A stretch of 56,695 nucleotides of DNA, from positions 1-56,695 of the forward strand of contig JBOGDQ010000146.1 in NCBI GenBank assembly GCA_050742975.1. The letters are read 5' to 3'. A program made the position numbers and the translations under genes. Below are positions 8,986 to 16,738 of the stretch, in pieces. How positions within the stretch are numbered: the stretch's first letter is position 1; every line of letters starts with the position of its first letter. Under the pieces are notes generated by a model. That model made no database searches. It was given only the letters and a program-made list of their open reading frames with translations, and was not told the DNA's origin. Origin of the DNA: JBDTGE01 sp050742975. Lineage in GTDB: Bacteria; Actinomycetota; Actinomycetes; Mycobacteriales; Jatrophihabitantaceae.

Positions 8986-9015
8986 AAGCTAATCTGCTCC
9001 TGGTCGGCGAGTCAA
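8986..9015 (-). promoter_or_regulatory. Predicted sigma-70-type promoter of the rhamnose operon
   Basis: On the minus strand TTGACT (9015-9010) is followed after 18 bases by TAGCTT (8991-8986), close to the primary-sigma consensus including the TAnnnT pattern of actinobacterial -10 boxes. The start point would be near 8979, just before the ATGAAA/TTTCAT operator. Confidence 0.6.
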
Positions 9016-9123
9016 GGGAAAGTTTCGCCTTCGTTATCAACAGATTCCGCGAGGATGAGGCAGGATGCAGGAGCGAGAGGCTGACGAGGAAGACCGCGCA
9101 GGCGCGCACCGGCCGGGGTTCGA

Positions 9124-9141
9124 CGTTGATACGATTTAACG
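9124..9141. promoter_or_regulatory. Possible second, weaker LacI-type operator ahead of the regulator gene
   Basis: An imperfect 18-bp dyad, CGTTGATACGATTTAACG, with a CG centre. Its core TGATACGATTTA matches the core of the strong operator at 8 of 12 positions. It overlaps a candidate -10 (TACGAT) for the regulator gene starting at 9161, so autoregulation is possible. Weak evidence. Confidence 0.3.
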
Positions 9142-9160
9142 CCTGGGGAGGGACTACGAC

Positions 9161-10177
9161 GTGAGTGAGTCGGCCAGCGTCATCGACGTCGCGGCGCTGG
9201 CGGGCGTCTCGCTCGGCACCGTCTCGAACGTTCTCAACCGCCCCGACCGGGTCTCGCCGGCAACACGCGACCGGGTCCTGAAAGCCATCGCCGAGCTCGG
9301 CTTCGTGCGCAACGAGGCCGCCCGCCAGTTGCGCGCCGGCCGCAGTCGGACCATCGGCCTCGTCGTGCTGGACGTCGGCAACCCGTTCTTCACCGACCTG
9401 GCCGCCGGTGTCGAGGCAACGGCCACCAAGCAGGGCCTGTCGGTCGTCCTCTGCAACAGCAGTGACGACACCGCGCGCGAGGCGCACTACCTGAGCCTGC
9501 TGCAGGAACAGCGCGCGTTCGGCATCCTGATCACCCCGGTCGCGAATCGGACGCCGGCGATCGAGGCGATCCGTCAGCGGGGCACGCCGGTCGTGCTCGT
9601 CGACCGCGGTTCGAGCCGCCAGCAGTGCTCGGTGTCCGTCAACGACCGCGTGGGCGGCGAGCTCGCGGTGGCGCACCTCGTGGCCCAGGGCCACAGGCGG
9701 ATCGCGTTCGTCGGCGGCCCCCTGCCGATCAAGCAGGTCAGCGAGCGGCTCGAGGGTGCTCGGGCCGCGGTCAAGGCGGCGGGCCTGCCGGCGAGCGCGA
9801 TCAAGGTGATCGAGACGCCGGTCCTGAACGTGGCCGCCGGCCGAACTGCCGGTGAGAGGATTCTCGCCATGGCCTCCCGCACGCGCCCCACAGCGGCGTT
9901 CTGCGCCAACGACCTGCTGGCACTGGGCGTGCTGCAGGAGATGACGCGACGGCAGGTGCAGGTTCCCGGCGACCTCGCCATCGTCGGCTATGACGACATC
10001 GACTTCGCGAGCGCGGCCGCGGTGCCGCTGACCTCGGTCCGCCAGCCGCGCGCACAGCTCGGCCAGGCCGCGATGGACCTGCTGCTGGAGGAGGCTGCGA
10101 CAGCGAACGGCCACCAGCACCGTCAGGTCGTGTTCGAGCCGGAACTCGTCGTGCGAGAGTCGACGTCCGAAGGCTGA
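9161..10177 (+). CDS. LacI-family transcriptional regulator of rhamnose/lactate genes
   Basis: A 338-residue LacI/GalR-type regulator. The helix-turn-helix (VIDVAALAGVSLGTVSNVLN) is at residues 7-26, the hinge RQLRAGRSRTIGLVV follows, then a periplasmic-binding-like effector domain (VLDVGNPFFTDLAAGVE, GYDDIDFASAAAVPLTSVRQP). GTG at 9161 has GGGAGG upstream. It is divergent from the rhamnose operon and is followed after 16 bases by lutA with an AAGGAG site, so it very likely shares a transcript with lutABC. It probably represses both directions; rhamnose or a catabolite would be the inducer (inferred). Confidence 0.9.
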   Translation: MSESASVIDVAALAGVSLGTVSNVLNRPDRVSPATRDRVLKAIAELGFVRNEAARQLRAGRSRTIGLVVLDVGNPFFTDLAAGVEATATKQGLSVVLCNSSDDTAREAHYLSLLQEQRAFGILITPVANRTPAIEAIRQRGTPVVLVDRGSSRQQCSVSVNDRVGGELAVAHLVAQGHRRIAFVGGPLPIKQVSERLEGARAAVKAAGLPASAIKVIETPVLNVAAGRTAGERILAMASRTRPTAAFCANDLLALGVLQEMTRRQVQVPGDLAIVGYDDIDFASAAAVPLTSVRQPRAQLGQAAMDLLLEEAATANGHQHRQVVFEPELVVRESTSEG

Positions 10178-10193
10178 CGGCAAGGAGTCAGAC

Positions 10194-10937
10194 ATGCGCG
10201 TGGCACTGTTCGCGACCTGCCTGGTCGACGGGCTGTTCCCCGACGTCGGGAGGGCGACGATCGCGTTGTTGCGGCGCCTCGGTCAGGACGTGGACCTGCC
10301 GCTGAGCCAGACCTGCTGCGGGCAGATGCACGTGAACACCGGCTACCCGCGCGAGGCGCTGCCGCTGGTGCGCAGCTACGTCGACACGTTCGCCGGGTAC
10401 GACGCGATCGTTGCGCCGAGTGGCTCGTGCACCGGCGCGATCCGGCACCAGCACGCGGACCTGGCCGAGCAGGCCGGCGATCGCGCGCTGGCCGATGCCG
10501 CCCGCGCGGTGGCGGCGCGGACCTTCGAGCTGTCGGAGTTCCTCGTCGACGAACTGGGTGTCACCGACGTCGGCGCCTACTTCCCACATCGCGTGACCTA
10601 TCACCCGACGTGCCACTCGCTGCGCCTGCTGCGGGTGGGTGATCGTCCGTACCGGCTACTGCGCGAGGTGCGTGGCATCGATCTGGTGCAGTTGCCGTCG
10701 GCCGATTCGTGTTGTGGCTTCGGCGGCACGTTCGCGCTCAAGAACAGCGAGGTCTCGACGGCGATGCTGGCGGACAAGATGCGCGCTGTCCTGGACACCG
10801 GCGCCGGGGTGTGCACCGCGGGCGACGCGTCCTGCCTCATGCACATCGGCGGTGGGCTGTCGCGGCTGCGGACCGGCGTCCGCACCCTTCACCTGGCCGA
10901 GATCCTCGCGTCGACGGAGGCCGGTGAGGCGGCGTGA
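10194..10937 (+). CDS. lutA: L-lactate utilization protein A (Fe-S oxidoreductase)
   Basis: A 247-residue protein with two CCG (cysteine-rich) domains: TCCGQMHVNTGY with Cys41-Cys42, and SCCGFGGTFALKN with Cys173-Cys174, plus upstream partner cysteines (FATCLVD, YHPTCHSL). It is a subunit of the LutABC complex, which oxidises L-lactate to pyruvate. ATG at 10194 follows AAGGAG. Its stop overlaps the lutB start by four bases. Its position behind the rhamnose regulator fits disposal of lactate made by RhaEW. Confidence 0.92.
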   Translation: MRVALFATCLVDGLFPDVGRATIALLRRLGQDVDLPLSQTCCGQMHVNTGYPREALPLVRSYVDTFAGYDAIVAPSGSCTGAIRHQHADLAEQAGDRALADAARAVAARTFELSEFLVDELGVTDVGAYFPHRVTYHPTCHSLRLLRVGDRPYRLLREVRGIDLVQLPSADSCCGFGGTFALKNSEVSTAMLADKMRAVLDTGAGVCTAGDASCLMHIGGGLSRLRTGVRTLHLAEILASTEAGEAA

Positions 10938-12373
10938 CGTACCTCGGCATGCCCAGCGCCTCGGCCACCGGACGGCTGCGGGCAGCGCGCACGTTCCCGG
11001 ACGCGGCGCACGACGCGCTCGGCGACGCCCAGCTGCGGCGCAACCTCGGCAATGCCACGGCGACCATCCGCGCGAAACGCGCCGACGTCGTGGCCGAGCT
11101 GCCGGACTGGCAGCAGCTGCGGACGGCCGGCGCCGCGATCAAGGACGAGACGCTGGCCCACCTGGACGAGTACCTGGTCCAGCTGGAGGCGCAGGTCGTG
11201 GCGCGCGGCGGCCTCGTGCACTGGGCCAGGGACGCGGACGAGGCGAACCGCATCGTCGTCGACCTGGTCCGGGCCACCGGCGTGGACGAGGTAGTGAAGG
11301 TCAAGTCGATGGCCACCCAGGAGATCGCGCTGAACGAGGCACTGGCCGCGGCGGGCGTCGACGCCGTCGAGACCGACCTGGCCGAGCTGATCGTGCAGCT
11401 CGGCAACGACGAGCCCAGCCACATCCTGGTGCCGGCGATCCACCGCAACCGCAGCGAGATCCGCGAGATCTTCCTGCGCGAGATGAAGGGCGTCGACCCG
11501 GGCCTGACCGACGAGCCGCAGGTGCTGGCCGAGGCCGCGCGGACCTACCTGCGGCGCAAGTTCCTCACCGCGCAGGTGGCGATCAGCGGCGCCAACTTCG
11601 CGGTAGCCGAGACCGGGACGCTGTGCGTGTTCGAGTCCGAGGGCAACGGCCGGATGTGCCTGACGCTGCCCCGCACCCTGATCACGGTCATGGGCATCGA
11701 GAAGCTGGTTCCCACGTGGCGCGACCTCGAGGTGTTCCTGCAGACGCTGCCGCGCTCGTCTACCGGCGAGCGGATGAACCCGTACACGTCGATGTGGACC
11801 GGCGCCACCGAGGGCCAGCAGTTCCACCTCGTCCTGCTCGACAACGGGCGCACCGCGACACTGGCCGACCCGCACGGGCGCAGCGCGCTTCGGTGCATCC
11901 GCTGCTCGGCCTGCCTGAACGTGTGCCCGGTGTACGAGCGGACCGGCGGCCACGCGTACGGGTCGGTCTACCCGGGGCCGATCGGTGCCGTGCTGTCACC
12001 GCAGCTGACCGGGGTCGAGCACAACCAGACGCTGCCGTTCGCTTCGTCCCTGTGCGGCGCGTGCTTCGACGCCTGCCCGGTCGCGATCGACATCCCGACG
12101 ATGCTGGTGCACCTGCGCTCGCGGGTCGTCGACGCCAAGCGCGACGCGCACCACCTGCCCACGCCGGAGGCCGCGGTGATGGCCGCGGCGGCATGGACGA
12201 TGCGCAAGCAGTCGCGGTGGACGCGTGCGCTGCGGGCGGCGCGGCTGAGCCGGTTCATCCGACGGTGGCGCGCACTCCCGCCACCGCTGTCCGCCTGGAC
12301 GTCGTCCCGGGATCTGCCGTTGCCGCCGAAACAAACCCTGCGCGACTGGTGGCAGCGCGAAGGCAACTCATGA
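10934..12373 (+). CDS. lutB: L-lactate utilization iron-sulfur protein B
   Basis: A 479-residue protein with an N-terminal LUD domain (KVKSMATQEIALNEAL, AVAETGTLCVFESEGN) and two ferredoxin-type motifs: CIRCSACLNVCPVY from about residue 321 and CGACFDACPVAIDIP from about residue 374. It passes electrons in the LutABC lactate oxidase. GTG start at 10934 overlaps the lutA stop, and its own stop overlaps the lutC ATG. The C-terminal 60 residues are basic and Trp-rich, as in other LutB proteins. Confidence 0.93.
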   Translation: MTYLGMPSASATGRLRAARTFPDAAHDALGDAQLRRNLGNATATIRAKRADVVAELPDWQQLRTAGAAIKDETLAHLDEYLVQLEAQVVARGGLVHWARDADEANRIVVDLVRATGVDEVVKVKSMATQEIALNEALAAAGVDAVETDLAELIVQLGNDEPSHILVPAIHRNRSEIREIFLREMKGVDPGLTDEPQVLAEAARTYLRRKFLTAQVAISGANFAVAETGTLCVFESEGNGRMCLTLPRTLITVMGIEKLVPTWRDLEVFLQTLPRSSTGERMNPYTSMWTGATEGQQFHLVLLDNGRTATLADPHGRSALRCIRCSACLNVCPVYERTGGHAYGSVYPGPIGAVLSPQLTGVEHNQTLPFASSLCGACFDACPVAIDIPTMLVHLRSRVVDAKRDAHHLPTPEAAVMAAAAWTMRKQSRWTRALRAARLSRFIRRWRALPPPLSAWTSSRDLPLPPKQTLRDWWQREGNS

Positions 12374-12984
12374 CCGCGCGCGAGGAGATCCTCGAGCGGA
12401 TCCGCACGGCGCTCGCCGACCGGCCGGCACCGTCGCCGGTGGTGCGCGACTATCGCACGGCGGGCAGCGTCAAGGCCGATATCGAGCAGTTCGTCGAGCA
12501 ATTCGTCGACCGGCTCGTCGACTACCGCGCGACGGTGCACCGCTGTCGCGCGGACGAGGTCGCGGCCACCTTGACGTCGATCCTCGCCGGCCGCTCTCTC
12601 ACCCGCGTCGTCGTGCCGGACGGGTTCCCCGCGGACTGGCGGCCGGCCGTCGAACTGGTCGGCGAACCGGTCACCGTCAGTCAGCTCGACGAGGTCAGCG
12701 CGGTGCTCACGACCTGTGCGATCGCCGTCGCCGAGACCGGGACGATCGTGCTCGACGCCGGGCCCGGACAGGGTGCCCGTTCGCTCACCCTCGTGCCCGA
12801 CTACCACCTGTGCGTCGTTCGCGCCGACCAGGTGCGCGCGATCGTGCCGGACGCTGTGGCCGCACTCAACCCCACCGCGCCACTCACCTGGATCAGCGGG
12901 CCGAGTGCCACCAGTGACATCGAGCTGCGCCGCGTCGAGGGCGTGCACGGACCGCGGACGCTGGACGTGCTCGTCGTCCGGTAA
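12370..12984 (+). CDS. lutC: L-lactate utilization protein C (LUD domain)
   Basis: A 204-residue LUD-domain protein, the third Lut subunit. Characteristic blocks are the N-terminal EEILERIRTAL, then CAIAVAETGTIVLDAGPGQGAR and LTLVPDYHLCVV. ATG at 12370 overlaps the lutB stop (ATGA); a longer frame from upstream exists only because of high GC. Loss of any Lut subunit abolishes lactate use in Bacillus subtilis, and here all three are intact. Confidence 0.9.
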   Translation: MTAREEILERIRTALADRPAPSPVVRDYRTAGSVKADIEQFVEQFVDRLVDYRATVHRCRADEVAATLTSILAGRSLTRVVVPDGFPADWRPAVELVGEPVTVSQLDEVSAVLTTCAIAVAETGTIVLDAGPGQGARSLTLVPDYHLCVVRADQVRAIVPDAVAALNPTAPLTWISGPSATSDIELRRVEGVHGPRTLDVLVVR

Positions 12985-13009
12985 GGCCTCGACAGGTAGC
13001 GTCGGGCGC

Positions 13010-14776
13010 GTGTTCACGACCAGGCCCGAGCTGCAGGGCAGCTTCGGGATGGTGTCCTCGACGCACTGGCTCGCCTCGGCCGCGGGCATGGCGATGCTCG
13101 AGTCGGGTGGCAACGCGTTCGACGCAGCCGTCGCGGCGGGCTTCACGCTCCAGGTCGTCGAACCGCACCTCAACGGGCCGGGCGGCGACCTCCCGCTGAT
13201 CTTCGCGGGGCCGTCGACCGCGCCGACGGTGCTGTGCGCGCAGGGCGTGGCACCGGCCGCCGCCACGATCGAGCACTACCGCGGGCTGGGCCTCGACCTG
13301 ATCCCCGGTTCGGGGCTGCTCGCCGCGGTCGTCCCCGGCGCCACCGCCGGCTGGCTGACGCTGCTTCGTGATCACGGGACGAAGAGTCTGCGCGACGTCC
13401 TGGACAGCGCGATCCACTACGCCTCGACCGGAATCCCCTTGTTGCCACAGATGATTCGCACCATCGGCAGCGTCGCCGAGCTGTTCCGCGACGACTGGAC
13501 GACGTCCGCCGCGCTCTACCTCGACGGCGGTCGCCCTCCTGCCGCGGGGGCGTGGCACCGCAACGCCGCGTGGGCCGCGACACTGCAACAGCTGGTCGCG
13601 GAGGCCGAGGCCGCGACCGGCTCACGCGACGGGCAGCTCGAGCATGCACTCGCGTCGTGGACGAGCGGCTTCGTCGCCGACGCCATCGATGCGTTCGCCC
13701 AGACGCCGTGGCGCGACTCGACCGGTGAGCGGAACCGCGGCGTTCTCACCGGCGCGGATCTCGCCGCCTGGCGACCGACGTACGAGGCCCCGACGACGTT
13801 CGACTTCCGCGGCTGGACGGTGTGCAAGACCGGGCCGTGGGGGCAGGGTCCGGTACTGCTGCAACAGCTCGCGCTGCTCGACGGTACGGACGCCCGGCCG
13901 GGCACCGCGGAGTTCGTGCACACCGCCGTCGAGGCGGCCAAGCTGGCGTTCGCCGATCGCGAGGCCTGGTACGGCGATGCCGGCGAGGTCCCGATCGGGG
14001 CGCTGCTCGATCCGGCGTACTCGGCCGCACGCCGCGCGCTGATCGGCGCCGACGCGTCGGGCGAGCTGCGCCCCGGTTCGCCCGAGGGGCGGCCGCCGGT
14101 GCTCCCGGACGCGATATGCGGTGCCGGTGCGCGTCCGGTCGGCGACGCCACCACCGCCGAGCCCACCGTCGCGCGCACCGGCGAGACGCGCGGCGACACC
14201 TGCCACGTGAGCGTCGCCGACCGCTGGGGCAACCTCGTCGCGGCCACGCCGAGCGGTGGCTGGCTGCAGTCCTCGCCCGTCATCCCCACGGTCGGCTTCC
14301 CGCTCGGCAGCCGACTGCAGATGGCGTGGCTGCAGGACGGTCTGCCGAACTCGCTCGCGCCCGGGCGCCGTCCGCGCACCACCCTCTCGCCGTCGCTCGC
14401 GCTGCGCGGCGGGGAGCCGGTGCTCGCATGCGGAACTCCCGGCGGCGACCAGCAGGACCAGTGGCAGCTCTCGTTCTTCCTCAACCACGTGCTCGGCGCG
14501 ATGAACCTGCAGGAGTCGATCGACGCCCCGACGTTCCACAGCACCCATTTCCCGAGCTCGTTCTACCCGCGCGAGGCGTTCCCCCGGCAGCTCGTCGTCG
14601 AGGACCGGTTCGAGCCTGCCGTGCTTGACGAGCTGCGCAGGCGCGGGCACGAGGTCGTCGTGAGCGCAGCGTGGTCACTCGGCCGGATGTGTGCCGTCGC
14701 TCGAGAGCCCGGGACGTCGCACCTGCGAGCAGCAGCGAACCCGCGAGGCATGCAGGGCTACGCAGTCGGGCGTTGA
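13010..14776 (+). CDS. Gamma-glutamyltransferase family protein
   Basis: About 588 residues from GTG at 13010, 25 bases after lutC. It belongs to the Ntn-hydrolase gamma-glutamyltranspeptidase family: SSTHWLASAAGMAMLESGGNAFDAAVAAGF and GPGGDLPLIF near the N terminus are signatures, and the self-cleavage/catalytic Thr is probably T397 in GDTCHVSVAD. No signal peptide is seen, so a cytoplasmic role is likely, unlike classical periplasmic GGT. Its substrate is unknown. Placement at the end of the lacI-lutABC run suggests co-transcription, but a functional link to lactate is not evident. Confidence 0.85.
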   Translation: MFTTRPELQGSFGMVSSTHWLASAAGMAMLESGGNAFDAAVAAGFTLQVVEPHLNGPGGDLPLIFAGPSTAPTVLCAQGVAPAAATIEHYRGLGLDLIPGSGLLAAVVPGATAGWLTLLRDHGTKSLRDVLDSAIHYASTGIPLLPQMIRTIGSVAELFRDDWTTSAALYLDGGRPPAAGAWHRNAAWAATLQQLVAEAEAATGSRDGQLEHALASWTSGFVADAIDAFAQTPWRDSTGERNRGVLTGADLAAWRPTYEAPTTFDFRGWTVCKTGPWGQGPVLLQQLALLDGTDARPGTAEFVHTAVEAAKLAFADREAWYGDAGEVPIGALLDPAYSAARRALIGADASGELRPGSPEGRPPVLPDAICGAGARPVGDATTAEPTVARTGETRGDTCHVSVADRWGNLVAATPSGGWLQSSPVIPTVGFPLGSRLQMAWLQDGLPNSLAPGRRPRTTLSPSLALRGGEPVLACGTPGGDQQDQWQLSFFLNHVLGAMNLQESIDAPTFHSTHFPSSFYPREAFPRQLVVEDRFEPAVLDELRRRGHEVVVSAAWSLGRMCAVAREPGTSHLRAAANPRGMQGYAVGR

Positions 14777-14813
14777 TCACCTCGCCGAACCTCGGCTCGC
14801 CGCGGCTCCTCGG

Positions 14814-14852
14814 TTGCGAAGAGCACTGCCGCGCACGTACAGTTTCTTGTAC
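14814..14852 (+). promoter_or_regulatory. yefM promoter with overlapping GTACA/TGTAC operator
   Basis: TTGCGA (14814-14819), an 18-base spacer and TACAGT (14838-14843) form a promoter. The -10 lies inside the dyad GTACA-N6-TGTAC (14837-14852). E. coli YefM binds palindromes with a TGTACA core, and each arm here keeps five of those six bases. This fits autorepression by the antitoxin/toxin complex. Confidence 0.6.
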
Positions 14853-14870
14853 CTAGGAAGGACGGCAACG

Positions 14871-15122
14871 ATGCGAACCATGACCTACTCGCAGTCTCGA
14901 GCCCGGTACGCCGAGACCCTCAACGCGGTCGTCGATGACCGCGAAGAGGTGGTCATCACCCGAGCTGGGCACGCCCCGGTCGTGATCGTGTCCCTCGATG
15001 ACTACGAGTCCCTGAAGGAAGCCGCCTACCTGTTGCGCAATCCGGAGAACGCGCGCCGGCTCCTGGCCTCGATCGACCGTCTCGAGGCCGGCAAGGGAAC
15101 CGCGCGCGATCTGGCCGAATGA
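14871..15122 (+). CDS. yefM: Antitoxin of the Phd/YefM family
   Basis: An 83-residue protein with the Phd/YefM N-terminal DNA-binding fold: MTYSQSRARYAETLNAVVDD, then EVVITRAGHAPVVIVSLDDYESLKEAAYLL. The C-terminal helix (NARRLLASIDRLEAGKG) should wrap the YoeB toxin. The start has a strong AGGAAGGA site. The stop overlaps the yoeB start by four bases, the usual antitoxin-first layout, which keeps antitoxin synthesis ahead of toxin. Confidence 0.92.
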   Translation: MRTMTYSQSRARYAETLNAVVDDREEVVITRAGHAPVVIVSLDDYESLKEAAYLLRNPENARRLLASIDRLEAGKGTARDLAE

Positions 15123-15379
15123 AGCTCGTCTGGGACGAGAGCGCCTGGGCGGACTACCTGTGGTGGCAGGTGCAGGACCGCAGGCTCGTCAAGCGGATCA
15201 ACGCACTGATCAAGGACATCGAGCGCAACGGCAACGAGGGGATCGGCAAACCCGAGCCGCTCAAGCACGGCTTTCAGGGCTACTGGTCGCGACGCATCAC
15301 CGACGAACACCGCCTGGTGTACAAGATCGTTTCCGATCAACTCCGCATCGCCGCCAGCAGATACCACTACGGAAGCTGA
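15119..15379 (+). CDS. yoeB: YoeB-family mRNA interferase toxin
   Basis: An 86-residue RelE/ParE-fold toxin that cleaves mRNA on the ribosome. The start KLVWDESAWADYLWWQ, the GKPEPLKHGFQGYWSRRITDEHRLVYKI core and the C-terminal SRYHYGS match YoeB, including the catalytic Glu/Arg/His/Tyr set and the C-terminal His-Tyr pair. The gene looks intact. It converges on the cupin gene with only 10 bases between stops. Confidence 0.93.
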   Translation: MKLVWDESAWADYLWWQVQDRRLVKRINALIKDIERNGNEGIGKPEPLKHGFQGYWSRRITDEHRLVYKIVSDQLRIAASRYHYGS

Positions 15380-15389
15380 CGCGGGAGGC

Positions 15390-15803
15390 TCAGCCGCGCA
15401 GCGAGGGCAGGTTGATCACGATCGCTTCCTGGGTGCTGCGCGCGATCACCACCACTGCCTCGACAGCGGGGTCGTTGTTCTCCTCGCGATGCGGCGTGTA
15501 CGGCGGGACGAAGACGTAGTCGCCCGGGGCAGTGCGGATCCGGACCTCCTCGCCGGAGTCCTCGTCCAGGAACACGAACTCCGGGGTGCCGCTCACGACG
15601 AAGATCGCCGTCTCCGCCTCGCCGTGGTGATGATCGCTGGAGCGCATCGACGGGCCGACGTGGGTCTGGCCCATCCACAACCGCTCCGAACCGACCGCAG
15701 CGCGGCTGATCGCGGCGTAGCGCAGCATGCCCGGGGTCTGCGCGGTCTCGGCGTCGATGTCGGCCGCCCGCACGTGCCGCAGGTTCGGATGGAACGCGTC
15801 CAT
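15390..15803 (-). CDS. Cupin-domain protein
   Basis: A 137-residue single-domain cupin. Motif 1 is SSDHHHGEAETAIFVVSGTPEFVF, with His and Glu metal ligands; motif 2 is PGDYVFVPPYTPHREENND. The beta-strand pattern between fits a jelly roll. No operon partner; it starts 15 bases before the DUF1059 gene stop and may be co-transcribed with it. The metal and substrate are unknown. Confidence 0.8.
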   Translation of the reverse strand: MDAFHPNLRHVRAADIDAETAQTPGMLRYAAISRAAVGSERLWMGQTHVGPSMRSSDHHHGEAETAIFVVSGTPEFVFLDEDSGEEVRIRTAPGDYVFVPPYTPHREENNDPAVEAVVVIARSTQEAIVINLPSLRG

Positions 15804-15818
15804 CGGACCAGTATCGCG

Positions 15819-16007
15819 TCAGGCGAGCACCTCGTCCTTGAGCCCGCCCCGGATCATCTCACGCAGTTCCGGGCCGGCCGGGTGACCGTGCGCGCTCACG
15901 GCGTGCTCGGTCGCGGCGTCGAGAACCTCGTCCTCCTCGCCGGCGATCGTCAACGTGCAGCCCTTCTCGCTGGGCATGTCGCGGCAGTCGGCAACCTTGC
16001 GGGTCAT
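15819..16007 (-). CDS. DUF1059 small protein
   Basis: A 62-residue protein starting MTRKVADCRDMPSEKGCTLT, which is the conserved N terminus of DUF1059 proteins (two Cys at residues 8 and 17), followed by the acidic EEDEVLDAATEHAVSAHGH helix. ATG at 16007 has GAAGAGAG upstream. The function is not known. It lies immediately upstream of the cupin gene in the same direction. Confidence 0.75.
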   Translation of the reverse strand: MTRKVADCRDMPSEKGCTLTIAGEEDEVLDAATEHAVSAHGHPAGPELREMIRGGLKDEVLA

Positions 16008-16173
16008 GGCGCTCTCTTCATCACGGTCGGGTTCCTGGATCAGGGCGACGGCGACCCGGTCGCATCTCGGGGCCGATCCCCACAATGCGTGCCGTGACCG
16101 TCCGGCCGACCTTGACAACACCACGCGCAGCCCCGACCGTCGATACGCAGTTCACGCACGCTCGGGGGCCTGC

Positions 16174-16731
16174 ATGTTCGTACCGCTCGCCACGCTGGAC
16201 CGGGCCGTGCGGCTGGTCGATGATCTGGCCGACCTCACCGATCCGGACGACTTCACGCGCGTCGCGCTCCCCGCGCTGGCCGACCTCATCGGGTGCGATG
16301 TCATGACCTACAACGAGGTCAGCGCCAGCCCTGGCGATGTCGTGTATGCGGACTGGCCGCGACACGCGCTGGCCCCCGCCGTGACCCTCGCAGTCGACGG
16401 GCCCACCCTTGTCGGCATCGCGTTCGACCGGGCCGCGACGGAGTTCGACGATACCGACCGCGCCGTGCTGTCCGTCCTGCGCCGCCCGCTGCTCAGAGCG
16501 CTACAGCGCACACGAACGCGAACGCCTGTACGACAGGGCGAAACTGCGCTCACACGTGCCGAGCGCGCCGTCCTCGACCTGGTCGCCGACGGGCTCACCA
16601 ACCAGGCGATCGCGCGCCGGTTTGGCGTCAGCCCACGAACTGTGGCCAAGCACCTCGAGCACGTCTACCGAAAGCTCGGCGTCGCCAATCGGGCCGGGGC
16701 GGTTGCCCGCGCGCGGCGCAGCCCGAGCTAG
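16174..16731 (+). CDS. LuxR-type transcriptional regulator
   Basis: A 185-residue regulator with a short N-terminal sensory region (about residues 1-115, GAF-like in character but without a clear signature) and a C-terminal LuxR helix-turn-helix: LTRAERAVLDLVADGLTNQA and SPRTVAKHLEHVYRKLGVANR. ATG at 16174 is the most likely start; in-frame codons extend further upstream. It is divergent from the DUF1059-cupin pair. No phospho-acceptor receiver domain is present, so it is not a response regulator. Confidence 0.78.
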   Translation: MFVPLATLDRAVRLVDDLADLTDPDDFTRVALPALADLIGCDVMTYNEVSASPGDVVYADWPRHALAPAVTLAVDGPTLVGIAFDRAATEFDDTDRAVLSVLRRPLLRALQRTRTRTPVRQGETALTRAERAVLDLVADGLTNQAIARRFGVSPRTVAKHLEHVYRKLGVANRAGAVARARRSPS

Positions 16732-16738
16732 CCCCGAG

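Noticed and set aside
12716..13009. Extension of the gamma-glutamyltransferase frame upstream into lutC
   Set aside because: The extra part is in the wrong frame for lutC and is Ser/Arg-rich; the family N terminus starts right after GTG 13010.
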